64,000 nt of DNA from Candidatus Azophilus lithoversatilis. Its GTDB lineage: Bacteria > Pseudomonadota > Gammaproteobacteria > Pseudomonadales > Azotimanducaceae. A program made the translations under genes and the position numbers. The notes below the pieces were generated by a model, which had not been told where the DNA came from, searched no databases, and saw only the letters and a program-made list of their open reading frames with translations. Each line of letters starts with the position of its first letter. The stretch's first letter is position 1. The stretch covers positions 62,001-126,000 of the forward strand of contig JAQAJJ010000005.1 in assembly GCA_028278675.1 (NCBI GenBank), written 5' to 3'. Positions 8,276-16,221 of this stretch are shown here, piece by piece.

Positions 8276-9046
8276 TCAGCCCAAGGGCACCGGCAATTCC
8301 AAGTGGTCGTCATAGATGCGCCGTTGATGGGCCAGAAGGCGCATCGTCAGCGCGGCATTGATGTCACCGTCTCGGCAGCTGTAGGCGTCGCGGATCATTG
8401 GCAGCGCCGGCAGTTCATCCTCCGGCAAGGGCGCGAACAGGTTGGCGAACACCGCCCAATAGACATCGACGGCCGACAGCGCCGCACCGCAAAGCCACCG
8501 CCGCCGCGCCAGTCGTTCGTCAAGCAGGCCGAGCACCTCAAGCACCCGCGCCTTGGCTTGGCGGGCGTGAACCGGGTTCAAGCCGTACTTGGCCGCCAGA
8601 AACTGCCCCACCGCGGGCGGGAACTTCCCTTCCACCTCGTCGTGGGACAGGGCGCGTTGCGCCATCAACAGCCGGTATGCCCAGCCGAGGCCCATCTGGC
8701 CGCATATTTCGTGAGCCAGGCCGAAGCAGTCCGCCCGCTGCGAAGCGGCGTCGGGAACGAGCGCCGGATCCGGTGCCAGCCGCTCAGCGAGGATGAGGAT
8801 TTCGGCCCAGCCCGTTCGCAAGGGCTCGTTCTCGAAGGCCACCACTGGGACCGAGGAATCTCCCGCCCAAGCGGCCAAGGCGCCTCGCTCATCGCCGTCG
8901 CCTTCGGCACCGTAGCGGCAATCGAGACCTTTGATGTGGAAGATGCCCTTGGCGGCCTCGGTCCAGGGACTCGGAATGCCGCGCAGGCATGCCATTCGCA
9001 GCCCCGCCGCCGCCTTGATCTCCGCAATGGCCGCAAATCTCGTCAA
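8276..9046 (-). CDS. Glutathione S-transferase-like protein
   Basis: A 256-residue soluble protein with a thioredoxin-like N-terminal part, including the cis-proline and glutathione-contact pattern SVPVVAFENEPLRTGWAEILILAERL. An all-helical C-terminal GST domain follows, with LLDERLARRRWLCGAALSAVDVYWAVFANLFAPLP. The N-terminal CLRGIPSPWTEAAKG is unusual. I choose TTG 9046, seven bases after AGGAG, because no ATG precedes the conserved region. Longer upstream reading frame crosses hairpin repeats and is unlikely to be coding. Probably an uncharacterised GST in detoxification; the partner gene encodes a nitronate monooxygenase. Confidence 0.75.
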   Translation of the reverse strand: MTRFAAIAEIKAAAGLRMACLRGIPSPWTEAAKGIFHIKGLDCRYGAEGDGDERGALAAWAGDSSVPVVAFENEPLRTGWAEILILAERLAPDPALVPDAASQRADCFGLAHEICGQMGLGWAYRLLMAQRALSHDEVEGKFPPAVGQFLAAKYGLNPVHARQAKARVLEVLGLLDERLARRRWLCGAALSAVDVYWAVFANLFAPLPEDELPALPMIRDAYSCRDGDINAALTMRLLAHQRRIYDDHLELPVPLG

Positions 9047-9117
9047 GCCGCCTCTCCTAAGTCGGTGGAATCTGAAAAGCGGCCAGTTTACTTGAGTGCG
9101 GCCAACGGGACCAAGCG

Positions 9118-9179
9118 CGCGACCTGACGGTCGCGTATGGAGTTTCGCTGGCGCGAAACCCCGCGCCCTTGGCGTGGGG
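9118..9179. repeat. Cluster of three adjoining hairpins
   Basis: Three inverted repeats stand back to back: CGCGACC/GGTCGCG (9118-9135, loop TGAC), GTTTCGC/GCGAAAC (9142-9159, loop TGGC), and a 9-bp stem 9159-9167/9171-9179 with one G-T pair. The same two-hairpin arrangement with the same 7-4-7 second stem recurs at 34397-34434. The surrounding gap 9047-9443 holds no gene that I can support. Confidence 0.85.
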
Positions 9180-9443
9180 CAGATTCCGATGTGTATCTGA
9201 ACCCAAACAAGCAAGCCATTGGCCAGCAGCGGCTCAGTTTGACTTGCATGCGCTGAGCCTGACGCATGGCTGATGCGAGTTCCAAAGCCGGGGCGCGGAC
9301 GGCCATGTGGAGCAAGCGCTTTCCCACGGGACGTCAATCGCGTGGAGGAACGGCGGTTCGCGCCAGCTCGCCGCGCACCAGTCAATCTGCCAGAATGAGC
9401 GCCGCTCAACCACATTCGCCGCAGCTTTCAACCGGAGATCAGC

Positions 9444-10241
9444 ATGTCAGTCGTGAATTTCGAACGGCAGGGATTTATGGCCCTAGTCACCCTCAACCGG
9501 CCCGAGGCGCTTAACGCCATCAATCCGGAACTGGCCGTGCGCCTGGACCGCATCTGGCACGAGGTGCGCGATGACGATGCCATAAGGGTGGTCATCCTCA
9601 CTGGAACCGGCCGCTCATTCTGCGCCGGAGCCGACCTCGGCCAGATGATTCCCCTGATGTCCGGCACCCGCCAGCCGGAGAATGAGTGGGACGAACGGCT
9701 GGTAAAGGATCCCGCCACCGCGGGTCGCGCTCTACTGCGCAACTTCGACCCGGAGAAACCGGTCATCGCCGCCATCAACGGCCACGCCATCGCGGGCGGC
9801 ATGGAGCTCGTTCAGGGCACCGACATCCGCATCGCCGCGCCCGCCGCCAAGCTCGGCGTGCAGGAGGTCAGGTGGGCGCTCTTCCCAGCGGGCGGCTCCA
9901 CCGTGCGCCTGCCCAACCAACTACCGTTCAGCAAGGCGATGGAACTGCTCCTCACCGGCGACTTGATCAGCGCCGAAGACGCGCTTCAACTCGGCTTCCT
10001 GAACTATGTTGACGGCGAGCCGCTGGAACGCGCCATGGTGATTGCCGAAAAGATCGCCGCCAACGGCCCCTTGGCTGTGCGGGCGATACGCCGCTCGGCC
10101 CGGGCCTGCCTCGGCCTGCCGGAAGCGGAGGCACTGAAGGTCGAAAGCCGGTTCTCGGCTCCCGTCTTTCAAACCGAGGACGCCCGCGAAGGCCCGCGCG
10201 CCTTCATGGAAAAGCGCCAACCCAACTACCAAGGGCGTTAG
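9444..10241 (+). CDS. Enoyl-CoA hydratase/isomerase (crotonase) family protein
   Basis: A 265-residue crotonase-fold enzyme acting on acyl-CoA thioesters, probably hydrating enoyl-CoA in beta-oxidation. It shows LNRPEALNAINPEL at the N-terminus and the first oxyanion-hole region FCAGADLGQM (near residue 60). The second oxyanion loop is INGHAIAGGMELVQGTDIRIAA (110-130), followed by LGVQEVRWALFPAGGST, which carries a candidate catalytic glutamate. ATG 9444 follows CCGGAGA. The second classical glutamate is not obvious, so isomerase or hydrolase activity is also possible. Confidence 0.87.
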   Translation: MSVVNFERQGFMALVTLNRPEALNAINPELAVRLDRIWHEVRDDDAIRVVILTGTGRSFCAGADLGQMIPLMSGTRQPENEWDERLVKDPATAGRALLRNFDPEKPVIAAINGHAIAGGMELVQGTDIRIAAPAAKLGVQEVRWALFPAGGSTVRLPNQLPFSKAMELLLTGDLISAEDALQLGFLNYVDGEPLERAMVIAEKIAANGPLAVRAIRRSARACLGLPEAEALKVESRFSAPVFQTEDAREGPRAFMEKRQPNYQGR

Positions 10242-10271
10242 CCCCAGCATCCTGTCCAATCGAGGCCAACC

Positions 10272-10904
10272 ATGATCAATCTGCTGCAAGGTGGGCATTA
10301 CATGGTTTTCGCGCTGCTGCTGATCGCGTTGGTCGTTTCCCTGTCGTTTCATGAATTCGGCCATGCGCTGGTGGCCAAGTGGCATGGCGACGACACGGCG
10401 CAGCGGGCGGGGCGGCTGACGGTCAATCCGCTGGCCCACATCGATCCCGTTGGGTTGTTGATGGTGGTGCTGGTGGGCTTCGGCTACGCCAAGCCGGTGC
10501 CGACCGACCCGCGCAAATTCAAATCGGCAACGTCAGACCTTTGGGTCGCCGCTGCGGGCCCGTTCATGAACTTTCTGCTGGCCCTGTGCACCTGGAACTT
10601 CTACTTGGCGTTGCGAGCCAACGGTTGGGACAACGCGGGCGCCGAAGTATTCTTCGCCCTGCTGGCGCAAATCAACCTGCTGCTGATGGTCTTCAACCTG
10701 ATTCCCTTGGGGCCTCTGGACGGGCACTACATCCTGCCGCACTTCCTACCCGCCCATTGGGCCATGCGTTACCGCCACTTAAACCATCGCTACGGCACGG
10801 GCGCATTCCTGGCGCTGATCGTGTTGGGCATCGCCGGACTGCCCCTGTTTGGATACTTGGCGGAGTTCTCAATCAGCCTGTTGGGCTGGATCACGCTGAT
10901 TTGA
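10272..10904 (+). CDS. Site-2-type M50 metalloprotease family membrane protein
   Basis: A 210-residue polytopic protein of the compact FtsH-independent M50/Rv-type site-2 protease group. It has the zinc motif HEFGH in SLSFHEFGHALVAKW (near residue 28) and the third-ligand motif NLIPLGPLDG (about 141-150), both within hydrophobic segments, and no PDZ domain. Such proteases cut substrates inside the membrane; targets cannot be predicted from this locus. ATG 10272 is 30 bases after the crotonase gene stop. Confidence 0.88.
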   Translation: MINLLQGGHYMVFALLLIALVVSLSFHEFGHALVAKWHGDDTAQRAGRLTVNPLAHIDPVGLLMVVLVGFGYAKPVPTDPRKFKSATSDLWVAAAGPFMNFLLALCTWNFYLALRANGWDNAGAEVFFALLAQINLLLMVFNLIPLGPLDGHYILPHFLPAHWAMRYRHLNHRYGTGAFLALIVLGIAGLPLFGYLAEFSISLLGWITLI

Positions 10905-11010
10905 TCACCAATGGCGCGTTTCTGCGCAAACGGAGAATTGACGTGAAAAAAATAGTAAATAAATAGTATATAGTTGAAGGTCTTAGGATGAAGCGGAAGG
11001 AAGAACCTGC

Positions 11011-11502
11011 ATGTTTGAAAAACGCAACCCAACAGAGCCGAAGGACGTTCCTGCGGCTGTCCGAACAGCGCAATCGAATCAACCGGCCACGGCGGCCAAG
11101 CCAAAGCCCCGAGCAAGAGCCGTTATCGGCCCGGGAATCAGCGTGTCAGGGGAAGTCACCGGCAGTGAGGATCTGAGTATAGACGGCAAATTGGAGGGGG
11201 CCATCAACTTGCGCGACAACGCCGTCAGCGTGGGCCACTCCGGGGAAGTTCGGGCCAACATCATCGCTTCCACAGTGAACATCAGCGGCCGGGTCGCAGG
11301 CGACATCGTGGGCGTCGAGCAAGTGGTGCTTACCAAAAGTGCTTGGGTGCGGGGCAACATCATCGCGCCTCGGGTGAACTTGGAAAATGGCAGCAAGTTC
11401 AAGGGCAGCATCGACATGGACCCGGTTGAGGAAAAAGGGGCGAAAAAGCCGGAGGCCGGCAAACAGCCGCCGCCTCGGCCCATGCCGAGGGCGCGACCGT
11501 AA
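11011..11502 (+). CDS. Bactofilin
   Basis: A 163-residue bactofilin. A charged proline-rich N-terminal tail (about 1-45) precedes the beta-helical polymerising core, with the repeated pattern VIGPGISVSGEVTGSEDLSI, LEGAI, VGHSGEVRANIIASTVNISG, VRGNIIAPRVNLENGSKFKG. A basic proline-rich tail closes the protein. Bactofilins form nucleotide-independent filaments used in cell shape, stalk or motility functions. The ATG at 11011 is preceded by GGAAGGAAG and by an AT-rich stretch (10945-10985) that is a plausible promoter but lacks a clear consensus. Confidence 0.9.
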   Translation: MFEKRNPTEPKDVPAAVRTAQSNQPATAAKPKPRARAVIGPGISVSGEVTGSEDLSIDGKLEGAINLRDNAVSVGHSGEVRANIIASTVNISGRVAGDIVGVEQVVLTKSAWVRGNIIAPRVNLENGSKFKGSIDMDPVEEKGAKKPEAGKQPPPRPMPRARP

Positions 11503-11647
11503 AACGGGCAGCACCGAGTCCGCGGGAGAGCGCATCACGGCCTTGATGCCGTTGGGACCGGCGCCGGCTTCAGCACGAAAATGACGAACGTGAACAGGTG
11601 AGCCCGGCACTTGACGGTCGTCCGTGCCGCTGAGCCGCGGGGACTTC

Positions 11648-12349
11648 ATGACTGCCACGCCAAACCGGGCCCTCCGTTTGCCGGCAAACGACCCAGCCGT
11701 CGTGGTCGAAACCGATTTGCTGGCGTGGGTCTTTGAAGGGATGGATGCGCCGGGGCGGATCAATGTCCTGGATGTCGGCCGCATCGCGCCCCGGACCGTC
11801 GAGTTCCTTAAGTCAAAGCGCTGCCGGATGTACATCGCGGACCTCTTCGACGGCCCGATCATCGAGCAACAGCGCCACTTGGACCAAGATGCCCTGACGG
11901 CCCGCTTGGCCGAAGCCCTGTGGATGCTTGACGAACCGCTGCATGTCTGCTTGTTGTGGGACTTTCCGAATTATCTCGCCTTGCCCGCTTTGGAGGCCTT
12001 GAACCAAGCACTGAGCCCTTGGGTGTCAGCCCACACCAAGGCGCACGCATTTTGCGCGGTAAAGCGGTCGGCGCCTCTAATGCAGCATCAATACGGCATT
12101 CTCAGCGCCAATGAAGTCGTCCAAACAGCGGCACCCGAGCGCCCGCCGGCCGCGTACCCCCATCCTTGGCGGCGGTTGGGTCGCGCTCTGGATTCGTTCG
12201 AGGTCGCTCGGGGCGCCTTGCGAGCCGGAGGGCTGGTTGAAGTCATCCTGCAGGGCGTGGCTCGGCAGTCCGCCAAACCGCCGATGCGGGCCAGCCGGCA
12301 ATCCGGGCCCAGCCCCCAACCCAGCAGGCCAAGCGCGGTCGGCCAATAG
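11648..12349 (+). CDS. Uncharacterised protein with methyltransferase-like fold pattern
   Basis: From ATG 11648 (preceded by CGGGGAC) this is 233 residues; a GTG eight codons upstream is an alternative. INVLDVGRIAPRTVEFL looks like the first strand and glycine loop of a Rossmann methyltransferase, and LHVCLLWDFPNYL and GGLVEVILQ resemble later strands. The nucleotide-binding acidic residues are not convincing, so this may be a non-catalytic relative. The C-terminal tail is rich in Pro, Ser and Arg. It lies between bactofilin and a 71-residue gene, all on the plus strand. I do not recognise the family and give no function. Confidence 0.6.
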   Translation: MTATPNRALRLPANDPAVVVETDLLAWVFEGMDAPGRINVLDVGRIAPRTVEFLKSKRCRMYIADLFDGPIIEQQRHLDQDALTARLAEALWMLDEPLHVCLLWDFPNYLALPALEALNQALSPWVSAHTKAHAFCAVKRSAPLMQHQYGILSANEVVQTAAPERPPAAYPHPWRRLGRALDSFEVARGALRAGGLVEVILQGVARQSAKPPMRASRQSGPSPQPSRPSAVGQ

Positions 12350-12371
12350 CGTCCAATCGGACAGGACACCT

Positions 12372-12587
12372 ATGTTCGTCGGCATCCAAGGAAACTACCA
12401 CTGGGAACTCAGCAGCGGTGAACTACGGGTCAGCAGCGCCAACCCTCGCTTGGGACATCTCAAGTCCTATCCAGCCCCCGCCGCGTTCAACAATGCCGAG
12501 CAGGCCCAATGGTTCGCCCAAGGGCGGATCGACATGAATGCCGAAGAGCTAGCCGCCTTGGCCGAGGCGGTTAGCCGCAGGGATTGA
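12372..12587 (+). CDS. Small conserved-looking hypothetical protein
   Basis: ATG 12372 opens a 71-residue acidic soluble protein (MFVGIQGNYHWELSSGELRV, ending EELAALAEAVSRRD). GGACAGG lies seven bases upstream. It has no transmembrane segment or recognised motif. It starts 22 bases after the preceding hypothetical gene and is probably in one transcript with it. The regular strand-then-helix composition and good start context argue that it is real. Confidence 0.5.
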   Translation: MFVGIQGNYHWELSSGELRVSSANPRLGHLKSYPAPAAFNNAEQAQWFAQGRIDMNAEELAALAEAVSRRD

Positions 12588-12614
12588 TCTCAACCAGCAG
12601 TTTCCCAACTCAGC

Positions 12615-13505
12615 CTAAGTCCCGCGCATCACCAGCCCGAATTCACTCGGGGTCTCAAACTGCGACTCAACGACCAGCCCATAGCGCTTGGCGAACGAGC
12701 CAACGACCGCCCGCTCCCGGCGGCTAATGTCCTGACGCCGGGCGAGCGCTTGGCGGGAGCCGGTGACAACCAGCCAGTCCGCCGGCGCATCTGCCAGCGC
12801 CGCCAGCAAGCGGGGCTGCTGCCGCGCCACCACCGGCACCAACTTGAGCAGGAAAGCCGCATCATAGTGCTGGATGCCGGTTTGCGCCTCCAAGGCTTGC
12901 CAGCCATCGTCAATGTCCCAAACGCGGCCTTCCAAGACGCCCGACGGCACTTGGCTGCGGGCATTCACGGCTTCAATGCAGCGTGCATCCCGGTCGCAGG
13001 CCACATAGCGCCGGAGGCGGCCGCCAACCCGGTCGAACGGAAACAGCAGAGGCATCAGGCCACAGCCTAAGTCCAACAGCGTGGCGCAATCGCCCCAGAC
13101 CGGTTGAGTGCGCTCCAGGAAGCCATCCAAGTCCGGCCATCGCTCAGCGGTGCTGGCATGGGCGCGGGCCAAGGCCTCGCAGGCCGCTTGGCAGTCCGCG
13201 TCCGCGACGGCGCGGCGCAACCGTTCAAGCCCCGTGGAGAACTCATCGGATTGCGGGCGATAGCGTCGCAGGCGGTAGTAGATGTCCTTCTTGGCCTGCG
13301 ACGCCGCCTGCCGATAGAGGCGGGTGCGAGCCAAGGCGCGGGGCGAGGGGGTTTTCCCGGCCAATGCCCGAAGCGCTTGATGGCTGCGCCAGGTGCGTTC
13401 GATGCGCTCGCGGGCCTGATCAGCGCCTATGCGGTAGCGTCGAGCCGCTTCCTGCGCCAACCGCTCCGCGAGTTGCGCCAAAACGGGCTCCAAGGAGTCA
13501 CTCAT
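12615..13505 (-). CDS. 16S rRNA (guanine-N7) methyltransferase-like protein of the ArmA/RmtB/FmrO type
   Basis: A 296-residue protein from ATG 13505, six bases after GGGAGG. An N-terminal helical domain (1-120) carries RLYRQAASQAKKDIYYRLRRY, resembling the rRNA-binding N domain of aminoglycoside-resistance methyltransferases. Next come HASTAERWPDLDGF (compare HASTRER in that family) and the SAM motif TLLDLGCGLMPLLFPF near residue 160. YVACDRD and FLLKLVPVVARQQ parallel further conserved blocks. Known members methylate N7 of 16S rRNA G1405 and confer high-level resistance to 4,6-disubstituted aminoglycosides. Substrate here is inferred only. The start overlaps the end of the TGT gene by eight bases, so the two are translationally coupled. 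Confidence 0.72.
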   Translation of the reverse strand: MSDSLEPVLAQLAERLAQEAARRYRIGADQARERIERTWRSHQALRALAGKTPSPRALARTRLYRQAASQAKKDIYYRLRRYRPQSDEFSTGLERLRRAVADADCQAACEALARAHASTAERWPDLDGFLERTQPVWGDCATLLDLGCGLMPLLFPFDRVGGRLRRYVACDRDARCIEAVNARSQVPSGVLEGRVWDIDDGWQALEAQTGIQHYDAAFLLKLVPVVARQQPRLLAALADAPADWLVVTGSRQALARRQDISRRERAVVGSFAKRYGLVVESQFETPSEFGLVMRGT

Positions 13506-14520
13506 GCAGAGCCTCCCAAGTCGGGCCGAGCCGGCTCTCCGGAAACCATCGTTGGTGAATGTCAAGCAACTCCTCCAGGCGGCGGTTCAAGTCCCCGCCC
13601 CGCTCAAGCAAGGCGCGCAGTTCCCGAATCGTGTGGCAGATGGTCCACAGGTTGTGGGCCTTGAGCGCTTCAAAGTCCGCAAACACTGCGTCTACCGTCG
13701 CCGCCGCAGCACAGTGCGGGCAGGCGCAGCGGAACTCGCCAGCCAGCAGCCTTCCCGGCTCCGCCAAGGCGCCGTAGGGGGTCATGTACCAGCCGCCATC
13801 TGCGTAGTGAGCATAGGAAGACGAGTCAAAGACATCCGCCCCCAGCGCCACCATGAAAGGCAGTTCCACCGGATCGCCGGCGCCGTAGACGTGCATCGGC
13901 ACCTGCTCGCCGACCAAGCGGCGCGCGTCGCGCAGCACCGCACCGGCAAAGGCTAGGCTGTGCGCCCGGTTGAAGAATGGCACCAAGCTGCCGATGGCCA
14001 GATACTCGACTTCAAGCTCGGCCATGTGGGCAGCGCTATCGCGGCGGAGATCCAGAAAACGCCCGCCCTGCTGCACCCCAGCCACCAAGCCGCGCTCGGC
14101 GATGGCTAGCGCCTGGCGCACCCGCTTGTGCGTAGTGCGCATCTTGCCGAGCGCCGTGGTTCGCCCGTCCCCGGGCGGCGTGATGAGGTCCAAAGGCGAA
14201 ATGATGTCGCTGCCGATGCGGTCCTGGAAACGTACGATGTCCGCGTTCTTCAGATACAGCCGCCGGGTCAGTCCTTGGAAAGCCCCGGAGTCGGTGGCGA
14301 TCAAACCGGCAAAACCAACGTGGGCCTTGAGCGAAGATGGACCGGTGAGCCGTTCGCGCAATTCACGCCGCTTGTAAAGGAAGTAGGCATTGACGATGCA
14401 GCCGTCTATTTCCTCACGGGCCAATTGAAACACCGGCTCCCGAGGCTGGTAAACCGGCAGGAAGAGCGGCAAGGCGTGGCGAACCCCGTCCCGGGTGAAC
14501 AGCGCTCGCCGATCGCGCAT
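13498..14520 (-). CDS. Archaeal-style tRNA-guanine transglycosylase (TGT) paralogue
   Basis: A 340-residue TIM-barrel base-exchange enzyme from ATG 14520. It has ATDSGAFQ (general catalytic aspartate region, near residue 77), GSDIISPLD, GVQQGG, YLAIGSL, and the nucleophile motif DVFDSSSYAHYADGGWYMT, whose wording is closest to archaeal TgtA. A complete zinc site follows: CACPHC and the histidine of KAHNLW. It lacks the PUA-containing C-terminal extensions of archaeal enzymes. TGTs replace guanine with a 7-deazaguanine in tRNA; the related DpdA acts on DNA. The gene starts 11 bases after the MFS exporter stop and overlaps the rRNA methyltransferase gene. No other dpd or queuosine genes are nearby. 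Confidence 0.8.
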   Translation of the reverse strand: MRDRRALFTRDGVRHALPLFLPVYQPREPVFQLAREEIDGCIVNAYFLYKRRELRERLTGPSSLKAHVGFAGLIATDSGAFQGLTRRLYLKNADIVRFQDRIGSDIISPLDLITPPGDGRTTALGKMRTTHKRVRQALAIAERGLVAGVQQGGRFLDLRRDSAAHMAELEVEYLAIGSLVPFFNRAHSLAFAGAVLRDARRLVGEQVPMHVYGAGDPVELPFMVALGADVFDSSSYAHYADGGWYMTPYGALAEPGRLLAGEFRCACPHCAAAATVDAVFADFEALKAHNLWTICHTIRELRALLERGGDLNRRLEELLDIHQRWFPESRLGPTWEALHE

Positions 14521-14531
14521 CGAAACCGCGC

Positions 14532-15806
14532 TCACCGGGACGGGACCGGCGCAGCCGCTTGCACAGGGTCCCTTTCGGGCAAGCGGAGCAGGACCACGGC
14601 CCCTATGGAGACGAAGACTCCCACGGCCACAATCACGAACGCCGGCAGGTAGCTGCCAGTCGTGTCGAAGACCAAGGAAGCGAAGGGAAAGCCAAGCAGC
14701 GAGAACAGCGTGGTCAGCGGCGTCATCAACCCCATCACCCGGGCAAAGTCCGCCCGGCCAAAGAGCGCGCCGATAAAGACGGTCCACATGGGCATGACCG
14801 CTCCATAGCCCAACCCGAACAGGAACGCTGCGACCATCAATCCACTGAGCTTGTCCAAGGTGACGATCAACGCCAAGCCGACGACTTGGGCGACCAGCGA
14901 TGCAGCCATCATCAGCCGTTTGTTGAACACATCGGCCAGTGCGCCGAACAGCGGCTTGGCCAAGGCCGCCATCAGGGTGGCCAACGCCACCACCGACGAT
15001 GCTTGCACGGCGGAAAGCCCCAAGTCGGTGATGTGCGCGTGCAAGGCCAGCAACACGGCGCCAATGCTGAAGAAACTTGGCCCGACGATGGCCACCAGCA
15101 GCCATATGCGGCGGTCCCGAAGCGCCCGCGCGAAGGTCCATGGGGTCACCGATTCGAGCCGCTCGTCGGCGGCTTCGACAACTCCGCATCCGTCCGGCTG
15201 AAGGCCCCTGTCTTCGGGACGGAAGACGGCGAATTTCCAGACCAAGGGAATTAACACCGCGCCCAAGACCAATCCCATCGAGGTCACCGCCCAGCGCCAG
15301 CCTTGGGTTTCCACCAGCCAGGACACAATCGGCACCATTATCGCGCCGGAGGTGGAAATGCCCAACTGGGAGACGCCCAAGGCGATGCCTCGCCGCTTGA
15401 CGAACCAGTTGGCGATCATCGCGTTGCTGGGCAACGGCCCAATCAGGGTGCTGGCAACGGCCAGCACCAAGCCGAAGGCCAAGTAGAGATGCAGCAGATG
15501 CCGGGCTTGGGCAAATGCGATGAAGCCCATCACCAAAGCCGCAACTCCGATGGCCAGCAGCCTGCGAATGGGCATCCGGACGATCAGCTTGCCAACCCAA
15601 GGGCTCAAGCACGCCACCACTAGGGTTTGCAGGGAAAAGGCGAGGGACACTGCAAAGCGCTCCGCCTCCAGCGCTTCGCCCAACGGCTTCTGCAGTACGC
15701 CGTAGGTGTAGAACATGCCGCCAACGGTGAACTGAGTCATGAAGGTGAAGCAGACGACGGACCAACCGAAGAAGAAAGGCCGCCGGGGGCGGGAGAGGAT
15801 GCTCAA
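14532..15806 (-). CDS. MFS transporter, monocarboxylate/OFA-like
   Basis: A 424-residue 12-helix major facilitator, starting at TTG 15806. Features are FFFGWSVVCFTFMTQFTVGGMFYTYGVL at the N-terminus, typical of MCT/OFA members; RRGIALGVSQLGISTSGAIMVPIVSWLVE in helices 4-5; and a charged central loop near residue 200. Direction and substrate cannot be told from sequence. It is the first gene of a three-gene minus-strand operon with the TGT and rRNA methyltransferase-like genes, separated by 11 bases and then an overlap, which is the main clue to its role. Confidence 0.85.
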   Translation of the reverse strand: MSILSRPRRPFFFGWSVVCFTFMTQFTVGGMFYTYGVLQKPLGEALEAERFAVSLAFSLQTLVVACLSPWVGKLIVRMPIRRLLAIGVAALVMGFIAFAQARHLLHLYLAFGLVLAVASTLIGPLPSNAMIANWFVKRRGIALGVSQLGISTSGAIMVPIVSWLVETQGWRWAVTSMGLVLGAVLIPLVWKFAVFRPEDRGLQPDGCGVVEAADERLESVTPWTFARALRDRRIWLLVAIVGPSFFSIGAVLLALHAHITDLGLSAVQASSVVALATLMAALAKPLFGALADVFNKRLMMAASLVAQVVGLALIVTLDKLSGLMVAAFLFGLGYGAVMPMWTVFIGALFGRADFARVMGLMTPLTTLFSLLGFPFASLVFDTTGSYLPAFVIVAVGVFVSIGAVVLLRLPERDPVQAAAPVPSR

Positions 15807-15847
15807 GCTGATGCCGTCCTTCGATTCGAGCGCGTCATTCTATAGAC

Positions 15848-16219
15848 TTGCCCGGTCCCGCCAAAGCGGCGACGCACGGCAGCCTTGGGCTTCCACCTTC
15901 GCCACCCCCGGTTCACCCCGCCCTAGGAGCCCTGTTCATCAGTCCGGCAGACGCGGCCCGGCTCCATCTCGGCGAAGGTTCGTCGGCCCGCATTGCCAGT
16001 CAGGCGAGCAGCCAGGACCTGTTGGTTTGCGTCAACGACCGCATGCAACGGGGTCATGTGCCACTGCCCGGCAGCTTAGATCCAGCCTACCGTGAAGCGG
16101 ACGGTGAACGCGCCCTAAACAGCGACGCACCCAACGAACCGCGGTGGTCGGAACTGCGCGACGAGTACGCCGGCGCACCCCGGCACAAGTCCGTTCCCGC
16201 ACGGGTGGAGGCGATCTGA
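15848..16219 (+). CDS. Possible remnant of a molybdopterin-dinucleotide-binding domain
   Basis: A 123-residue frame opening with TTG 15848. From residue 29 the pattern ALFISPADAARLHLGEGSSA, then VCVNDRMQRGHVPLPGSLD and, at the very end, VPARVEAI resembles the C-terminal molybdopterin dinucleotide-binding domain of large molybdenum oxidoreductases. The catalytic body is absent, and there is no good ribosome-binding site. It may be a stand-alone small protein or the residue of a lost enzyme. It ends two bases before the convergent uvrB stop and starts 41 bases from the divergent MFS gene. Confidence 0.45.
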   Translation: MPGPAKAATHGSLGLPPSPPPVHPALGALFISPADAARLHLGEGSSARIASQASSQDLLVCVNDRMQRGHVPLPGSLDPAYREADGERALNSDAPNEPRWSELRDEYAGAPRHKSVPARVEAI

Positions 16220-16221
16220 GC

